This document shows, piece by piece, positions 59,153-64,000 of a DNA stretch of 64,000 bases. Made by a program: the position numbers and the translations under genes. The notes beneath the pieces are model-generated. The model was given only the letters and a program-made list of their open reading frames with translations, was not told the DNA's origin and searched no databases. The DNA lies in the NCBI RefSeq assembly GCF_000246855.1, contig NC_016609.1, positions 1,116,001 to 1,180,000 on the forward strand, read 5' to 3'. The DNA comes from Niastella koreensis GR20-10. GTDB taxonomy: Bacteria > Bacteroidota > Bacteroidia > Chitinophagales > Chitinophagaceae. The stretch's first letter is position 1; every line of letters begins with the position of its first letter.

Positions 59153-60082
59153 CTAGCCTTTCAGGAATTTTACATTTCGCTGAATGCCCTGAAATTTGGC
59201 CCGCTTTAAAGGAGAGTGCCGGAAGATCTGTTTGAAGGCATCTTCGGTTAACGATTCCCATTCCTTGGTAGTGAAGTTCAGGATCTCGGGAATGGGTTTG
59301 AAGCCGGCTTCGCTGGTTGGTTTGGCAAACCGGTTCCAGGGGCAAACATCCTGGCAAACATCGCAACCAAACATCCAGTCGGCAAACTGTCCTTTTTTAT
59401 CATCGGGCAGCAGCAGGTCTTTTAATTCAATAGTATAGTACGAAATGCACTGGCTGCCATTGATCACTTTGCCTTCGGTGATAGCGCCGGTAGGGCAGGC
59501 CTCAATACATTTACGGCAGCTGCCGCAATAATCTTTGGCAATGGGATCATCATATTCCAGCTCTATGTCAACAATGAGTGTAGCTATGAAAAAGAACGAC
59601 CCCTGTTGTTTGTTGATGAGGTTGCCGTTTTTGCCTATCCAGCCGAGCCCGCTCCGGTGGGCCCAGCTGCGTTCCAGTACCGGGGCCGAATCAACAAAAC
59701 CCCTTCCCTGAACTTCCCCAATGTGTTCGTTGATGAGCGCCATCAGGGTATGCAGCTTTTTTTTGATCACCTCGTGGTAATCATTCCCATAAGCATATTT
59801 TGAAATATTGGGCGTGTCGCTTTGTTGCGTTTGTTGCGGAAAATAGTTTAGTAATACGGTAATTACCGATTTGGCGCCGGGCACCAGTTTGGTAGGATCT
59901 ATCCGCAGGTCGAAATAATTCTCCATATACTGCATGTTGCCATGCAGGCCTTTATTAAGCCACTGCTCCAGCCGCCGGGCTTCTTCGTCTAACTGCTGCG
60001 CCCGGGCAATGCCGCAGAAATCAAAACCTAATTCGCGAACGAACGATTTTATTTGTTGGGTATGTTGGAGTTTAAAGTTCAA
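59153..60082 (-). CDS. queG: Epoxyqueuosine reductase
   Basis: QueG reduces epoxyqueuosine in tRNA to queuosine, using cobalamin and two 4Fe-4S clusters. It has 309 residues with the N-terminal IKSFVRELGFDFCGIARA and the cobalamin-binding domain. The ferredoxin-type motifs are CGSCRKCIEACPTGA and GCDVCQDVCPWNRFA. It lacks the longer C-terminal HEAT-like part of the E. coli enzyme. There is no ATG in the right place. The first available start after an in-frame stop is a TTG at 60082, which lies in a heptamer repeat region (GTTCAAA units). Confidence 0.9.
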   Translation of the reverse strand: MNFKLQHTQQIKSFVRELGFDFCGIARAQQLDEEARRLEQWLNKGLHGNMQYMENYFDLRIDPTKLVPGAKSVITVLLNYFPQQTQQSDTPNISKYAYGNDYHEVIKKKLHTLMALINEHIGEVQGRGFVDSAPVLERSWAHRSGLGWIGKNGNLINKQQGSFFFIATLIVDIELEYDDPIAKDYCGSCRKCIEACPTGAITEGKVINGSQCISYYTIELKDLLLPDDKKGQFADWMFGCDVCQDVCPWNRFAKPTSEAGFKPIPEILNFTTKEWESLTEDAFKQIFRHSPLKRAKFQGIQRNVKFLKG

Positions 60083-60215
60083 AGTTTATAGTTCAAAGTT
60101 CCATGTTACCGGTTACCGGTTTCCTGTTACCGGGGAATACACCGCGTCGCGGTTTTTGCCTTGCCGCGCAGCGGTGTATTGCTTACAGCTTATTCCGCCA
60201 GCCGAAGGATGTGGC
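60083..60215. repeat. Heptamer repeats (AGTTCAA and GGTTACC) with a CAATACACCGC core
   Basis: AGTTTAT, AGTTCAA, AGTTCCA, then GTTACCG, GTTACCG units are followed by an inverted repeat around AATACACCGCGTCGCGG ... CCGCGCAGCGGTGTATT. The part TTGCCGCGCAGCGGTGTATT closely resembles the core of repeat region H. Confidence 0.78.
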
Positions 60216-60222
60216 TGGCTGT

Positions 60223-61116
60223 TTATGCGTTAAGCGTTCTGTATTCATCAGGTAAATATGCCGAGGGTTCCTGGATCCGGAATTGCTTCCTGAAACCCGA
60301 TGGGGTTAGCTGCTTTAATTTTAAAAACTGTTTATTAAAATTGGCCAGGGTGTTGAACCCGCTTTCGATGCTGATTTCCAGAACGGTTTTCTGGGTATCT
60401 ATCAACAGCTTGCAGGCATGGCCAATACGCACTTCATTCAAAAAGTCAACATAGGTTTTCTTGGTGCATTTTTTAAAATAACTGCAGAACGCCGGAATGC
60501 TCATACCGGCGGTGACCGCTACATCACAAAGCGCTATGGATTCCTGAAAGTTATCGATGGTGAACTGGAAGATGCGGTCGATGCGGTCTTTGTTCTTTGC
60601 CTGGAAGGTTTTTACTTCCTGCGTGCTTACCGTTTCATAGTCATGCGCGCCTGCTATTATTTGTAAACACTCGCACAGGCGGATGATGCGGGCAAAACCC
60701 TGTAAATGTTCCAGCTCAATCAGCAATGGTTTTAATTGCTGCCGGGTGGCGCCCTGTATTTTCAGCCCCTGCATAGCTACCGAAAACAGTTTTAGAATGT
60801 GTTTGCTTTCGGGGAGCTGCATAAATCCCGGTCCCCAGAAATCATCGGTAAACTGAACCACCACTGCAGCGGTTATAAGTTCTTTATGGGCCTTTTGAAA
60901 GGTATGGGGCAGGTTGCTGCCAAGGAAAAAGATATCATCGGTTTTAAACTCTCCTATATAATTACCAATAAAGGCCGAGCCCTCGCCTTCGAGAAACAGG
61001 ATGAGCTCATATTCAATGTGCTGGTGCCAGGGCACTTCAAAATGTGGCGTGCGGTAGGTGCGCGCCACAAAAGAGGTGTTTTGAGAAAGCGGTAATTTTT
61101 CAACTAAAGGTTTCAT
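60223..61116 (-). CDS. AraC family transcriptional regulator, probable xylose regulator
   Basis: This 297-residue protein has an N-terminal cupin-type sensor domain (TPHFEVPWHQHIEYELILFLEGEGSAFIGNY) and a C-terminal double helix-turn-helix. The first helix-turn-helix is about residues 205-235 (IALCDVAVTAGMSIPAFCSYFKKCTKKTYVDFLNEVRIGHACKLL), the second about 245-280 (VLEISIESGFNTLANFNKQFLKLKQLTPSGFRKQF). It is divergent from xylB-xylA, so it probably senses xylose or a related sugar; this rests on position only. The last codons (RTLNA and stop) are written in GAACGCTTAACGC, a heptamer repeat sequence. Confidence 0.88.
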   Translation of the reverse strand: MKPLVEKLPLSQNTSFVARTYRTPHFEVPWHQHIEYELILFLEGEGSAFIGNYIGEFKTDDIFFLGSNLPHTFQKAHKELITAAVVVQFTDDFWGPGFMQLPESKHILKLFSVAMQGLKIQGATRQQLKPLLIELEHLQGFARIIRLCECLQIIAGAHDYETVSTQEVKTFQAKNKDRIDRIFQFTIDNFQESIALCDVAVTAGMSIPAFCSYFKKCTKKTYVDFLNEVRIGHACKLLIDTQKTVLEISIESGFNTLANFNKQFLKLKQLTPSGFRKQFRIQEPSAYLPDEYRTLNA

Positions 61117-61441
61117 GACCTGGCTGCTTAACCACTATTTTAAGCAAAAATAAACATATATCTTATCGAATATATTAAAATAGTTTAGGTTTTTGTAAAT
61201 AAAGTGGTAGGCTATATGACTAATATCCAATAATTTCGAGTCTTCGATAAAGGTTTTTGGTTAACAGGCAGCAGGTGTAGGGCCTAGAATCAGATCTCCG
61301 TCTAAAGCTTGCTGCCTTTTCAGAATCTGCAGATCATATACCCTGAACATGTGTCCGCCTTTGGCGGAAAGTCGAAGGCGCTGGCGCGCTGCTGACAACA
61401 TCGAATTACAATTTCTCAACCTAGAAGTATTAAGCTGCCAT
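61117..61441. other. Divergent control region between the AraC gene and xylB
   Basis: It holds a TATTTTTG box for the AraC gene (61152-61145). An AT-rich stretch follows. A hairpin AGGCAGCA (61266-61273) / TGCTGCCT (61311-61318) may be a terminator or attenuator. A small palindrome GTCCGCCTTTGGCGGA lies at about 61353-61368. A binding site for the regulator is expected here but I cannot assign it. Confidence 0.45.
61145..61152 (-). promoter_or_regulatory. Candidate -7 box TATTTTTG of the AraC gene
   Basis: It lies 29 bases upstream of the ATG at 61116 on the minus strand. No TTTG is found at 19-20 bases further upstream, as might be the case for an activator-dependent promoter. Confidence 0.4.
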
Positions 61442-62920
61442 ATGTTATTGCTTGGAATTGATGTAGGTACGTCCTCTATTAAAGTTTCTGTCGTAGACGC
61501 CCAAACACAGCAGTGTAAAGCATCTGCCCAATACCCCGAAACAGAATCACCCATCATTTCTCCCCAACCCGGCTGGGCCGAACAAAGCCCTGAAATGTGG
61601 TGGGAGCATGTACAGCAGGCTATTAAAAAAGCACACGCTACCAATAATTATAATCCTGCCGATATTGGCGCCATTGGTATTTCGTACCAGATGCACGGAT
61701 TGGTGATGGTTGATAGTAATCAACAGGTATTGCGCAATTCTATTATCTGGTGCGATAGCCGTGCGGTTGAAATTGGCGAGAAAGCATTCAAGGCCATTGG
61801 CAAAAAACAAAGTCTTTCCCATTTGTTGAATTCACCCGGCAATTTTACCGCCTCCAAGCTGGCGTGGGTAAAAGAAGAAGAACCGGATACTTATAAAAAA
61901 GCAAAGCGCATTATGCTGCCCGGCGATTTCATTGCCATGAAGATGACGGGCGAGATCACCACCAGCATTTCCGCATTATCGGAAGGTATATTCTGGGATT
62001 TCAAAAAAGACAGGATCAGCAAGGATGTAATGGAGCATTACGGTTTTGACGATGAACTGATCCCTGAAATCCAGGATGTATTTTCAGACCATGGACGTTT
62101 AAAAGAAAGCATTGCCGCTTCCTTATCGTTAAAGGCCGGTATTCCGGTAACTTATAAAGCAGGCGACCAGCCCAATAATGCCTTGTCGTTAAATGTGCTG
62201 GAACCTGGTGAGGTGGCCGCCACCGCTGGTACCTCCGGCGTTATTTATGGCGTAAGCGACGAACTTACCTACGATCCCGAATCGCGTGTAAATACTTTTG
62301 CGCACGTTAACTATACCAATGATGAAAAGCGGTTGGGCGTACTGTTATGCATTAACGGCACTGGTATTTTGAACCGTTGGGTTAAAAATATCTTTACACC
62401 CGCCATCAGTTATAGCCAAATGAACAGCGAAGCGTCTAAAGTGCCCATTGGGGCCGATGGTTTACGCGTGCTGCCTTTTGGCAATGGCGCTGAACGCATG
62501 CTGAACAACCAGATCATTGGCGTGCATTTCCATCATATTGATTTAAACCTGCATACACAGGCGCATTTGTTCCGCGCCGCCCAGGAAGGTATTGCCTGCG
62601 CATTCCGCTACGGACTGGATATCATGCGCGAGAATGGCATGAACCCACAGGTGATACGGGCTGGTAAAGCCAACCTGTTCCTGAGCGACCTGTTTGTAGA
62701 AGCCTTTGTAAATACCACACATGTACCGGTTGAATTGTACAACTGCGATGGCAGTGTGGGCGCCGCCATAGGCGCGGGCATTGGCGCAGGCGTTTATAAA
62801 ACTCCAAAAGAAGCATTCACCCAGGTAAAACCATTGACAGTAATTGAGCCGGATAAGAAGAAGGAGTATAAAGTAGTGTATGAAGAGTGGAAGGGTTTAT
62901 TGGACAATATACTGAAGTAA
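61442..62920 (+). CDS. xylB: Xylulokinase
   Basis: XylB phosphorylates D-xylulose with ATP, feeding the pentose phosphate pathway. It is a FGGY-family kinase of 492 residues. The N-terminus LLLGIDVGTSSIKVSVVD is the phosphate-1 motif. YQMHGLVMVDSNQQVLRNSIIWCDSRA holds the substrate-binding residues and the catalytic Asp region; AGDQPNNALSLNVLEPGEVAATAGTSGVIYGV follows, and the C-terminus has the FGGY signature region around RAGKANLFLSDLFVEAF. The ATG at 61442 is right before this N-terminus; a longer frame from 61349 is not credible. xylA follows after a repeat-filled gap. Confidence 0.95.
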   Translation: MLLLGIDVGTSSIKVSVVDAQTQQCKASAQYPETESPIISPQPGWAEQSPEMWWEHVQQAIKKAHATNNYNPADIGAIGISYQMHGLVMVDSNQQVLRNSIIWCDSRAVEIGEKAFKAIGKKQSLSHLLNSPGNFTASKLAWVKEEEPDTYKKAKRIMLPGDFIAMKMTGEITTSISALSEGIFWDFKKDRISKDVMEHYGFDDELIPEIQDVFSDHGRLKESIAASLSLKAGIPVTYKAGDQPNNALSLNVLEPGEVAATAGTSGVIYGVSDELTYDPESRVNTFAHVNYTNDEKRLGVLLCINGTGILNRWVKNIFTPAISYSQMNSEASKVPIGADGLRVLPFGNGAERMLNNQIIGVHFHHIDLNLHTQAHLFRAAQEGIACAFRYGLDIMRENGMNPQVIRAGKANLFLSDLFVEAFVNTTHVPVELYNCDGSVGAAIGAGIGAGVYKTPKEAFTQVKPLTVIEPDKKKEYKVVYEEWKGLLDNILK

Positions 62921-63035
62921 GTTGACCAGTTAACAAGTTAACACGTTGACGGAGTTGACAGGGTTGATAACGTTGATAAGGTAGGTGGAATGCCCGCCTG
63001 AGGGGAATTGTTTGCCGTTTGCCGTCTGCGGGAAC
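62921..63035. repeat. Octamer (GTTAACAA/GTTGACAG) and heptamer (GTTTGCC) repeats
   Basis: From the xylB stop the sequence reads GTTGACCA, GTTAACAA, GTTAACAC, GTTGACGG, AGTTGACA, GGGTTGAT. Later it reads GTTTGCC, GTTTGCC, GTCTGCG. This is the same double composition as at 11763-11912. Confidence 0.8.
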
Positions 63036-63085
63036 GGCTACTTAAAATCGAAAAATCTTCTCACGTAAATAATAAACACAAGAAT

Positions 63086-64000
63086 ATGAAAATCATTACA
63101 GGCGAAAAAGAATTCTTTAAAGGCATTGGCCAAATCAAATATGAAGGCGTGGAGAGCGATAACCCACTGGCCTTTAAATGGTATGATGAAAACAGGGTAG
63201 TGGCTGGTAAAACCATGAAAGAGCATTTACGTTTTGCAGTGTGCTACTGGCATACGTTCTGTAACACGGGAGCCGATCCGTTTGGTCCAGGTACAAAACA
63301 TTTTGCGTGGGATGCAAATACCGATGCCGTAGCACGTGCTAAAGATAAAATGGATGCTGCGTTTGAATTCATCACCAAACTGGGTGTTCCTTATTATTGT
63401 TTTCACGATATCGACCTGGTTGATGAAGGCGCCAACATCAAGGAATATGAAAGCCGTTTGCAAACTATTGTAGATTACGCCAAACAAAAACAGGCTGCCA
63501 GCGGTGTGAAATTATTATGGGGAACTGCCAATGTGTTCAGTAATCCCCGTTACATGAACGGTGCTTCTACCAATCCTGATTTTGCTGCAGTAGCTTATGC
63601 GGGTACGCAGGTAAAAAATGCGCTGGATGCTACCATCGCCCTGGGTGGTGAGAATTATGTGTTCTGGGGTGGCCGCGAAGGTTATATGAGCCTGCTGAAC
63701 ACGAACATGAAACGTGAGCTCGATCACCTGGCGCAATTCCTCACTATGGCGCGTGATTATGCCCGCAAACAGGGTTTCAAAGGTGTGTTCTTTATTGAAC
63801 CCAAACCTTGCGAACCTACCAAGCACCAATACGATTATGACAGCGCAACCGTGATCGGTTTCCTGCGTCATTACGGGCTTGATAAAGACTTTAAACTGAA
63901 TATTGAGGTAAACCATGCCACGCTGGCCGGGCATACCTTCCAGCACGAATTACAGGTAGCTGCCGATGCAGGTATGCTGGGCAGCATCGATGCCAACCGC
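63086..64000 (+). CDS. xylA: Xylose isomerase, 3' truncated by the window end
   Basis: XylA converts D-xylose to D-xylulose with divalent metal ions. The first 305 residues are visible and the frame is open to the last base. They show [23 protein letters not shown] (class II type N-terminus), the catalytic His in [26 protein letters not shown], and the metal ligand Glu in [17 protein letters not shown]. The start of the second metal site is in [18 protein letters not shown], ahead of GSIDANR. The ATG at 63086 is the obvious start. With xylB and the AraC gene it forms a xylose-use locus; a transporter may follow outside the window. Confidence 0.96.
   Translation, partial: MKIITGEKEFFKGIGQIKYEGVESDNPLAFKWYDENRVVAGKTMKEHLRFAVCYWHTFCNTGADPFGPGTKHFAWDANTDAVARAKDKMDAAFEFITKLGVPYYCFHDIDLVDEGANIKEYESRLQTIVDYAKQKQAASGVKLLWGTANVFSNPRYMNGASTNPDFAAVAYAGTQVKNALDATIALGGENYVFWGGREGYMSLLNTNMKRELDHLAQFLTMARDYARKQGFKGVFFIEPKPCEPTKHQYDYDSATVIGFLRHYGLDKDFKLNIEVNHATLAGHTFQHELQVAADAGMLGSIDANR

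Noticed and set aside
61266-61318. Riboswitch ahead of xylB
   Set aside because: Only one hairpin with a T-poor tail is seen and no known riboswitch core; it could equally be a terminator-like remnant.
61349-61441. N-terminal extension of xylB by 31 residues
   Set aside because: It is not family-like and runs into a small palindrome; FGGY kinases start at LLLGIDVGTSS.
1-64000. tRNA, rRNA, tmRNA, prophage or transposase genes
   Set aside because: No sequence with these signatures was found by reading the gaps; no transposase or integrase family is encoded, so the repeats have no local mobility enzyme.

Overview
The window is chromosomal DNA from a member of the Bacteroidota, most likely a Chitinophagales/Chitinophagaceae relative such as Niastella or Chitinophaga. 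Evidence for this: a SusC/SusD pair; lineage-typical families (DUF4249, DUF3822, DUF2027-Smr, DUF5777, DUF2911, DUF4242, PorT-type barrels); promoters of the Bacteroidota TTTG-N19/20-TAnnTTTG type instead of Shine-Dalgarno-driven starts; and the primary sigma factor at the left edge. The family-level placement is inference; no rRNA or tRNA gene was found.

Layout. 1-12.9 kb is mostly housekeeping: the 3' part of rpoD, a DUF4249 lipoprotein, trxB, folB with a TPR protein, a MATE pump, then a tight run DUF3822-rsmD, bioD-fthfcl-lpxK, rnr and a polyprenyl synthase. 13-17.6 kb holds an amino acid permease overlapping an HD-type hydrolase, a 20-bp phased repeat array, a DUF2027-Smr protein and the RNase P RNA gene, whose variable helices carry long perfect palindromes. 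17.8-22 kb holds an OB-fold/haem c/DUF5777 barrel/YceI gene set and two minus-strand surface proteins. 22-29.6 kb holds a large methyltransferase with kinase-like and coiled-coil parts (WbdD-like layout), an SSS symporter with a DapA-superfamily lyase, and small secreted proteins. 29.6-35.5 kb holds gcvP, two tandem fatty acid hydroxylase-type proteins and a YkgJ protein. 35.7-47.3 kb holds a KefB-type antiporter, cysM, an MFS pump, a deoxynucleoside kinase, folK, sppA, an orphan ABC-2 permease, SRPBCC and DUF2911 proteins. 47.8-53.1 kb holds SusC/SusD, a SemiSWEET and a GNAT. 53.1-59.1 kb holds a 21-bp phased array, bioA, and an ECF sigma factor followed by an anti-sigma/outer-membrane-barrel fusion and two surface proteins. 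59.2-64 kb holds queG and a xylose locus (AraC regulator divergent from xylB-xylA; xylA runs off the window).

The most unusual content is not in the genes but between them. Nearly every gap carries degenerate tandem repeats with a strict 7-bp (sometimes 8-bp) period, in several sequence families, often arranged as long inverted arms around a conserved core. They fill most convergent gaps, supply stop codons to several genes, supply the -33 element of one promoter, and have entered the gcvP coding sequence in frame. Two further arrays have an exact 20-bp and an exact 21-bp period with a semi-palindromic core, that is two DNA turns per unit. A perfect 96-bp inverted repeat brackets a 3.2-kb segment. 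A 16-bp palindrome found in intergenic DNA is also built into the RNase P RNA.
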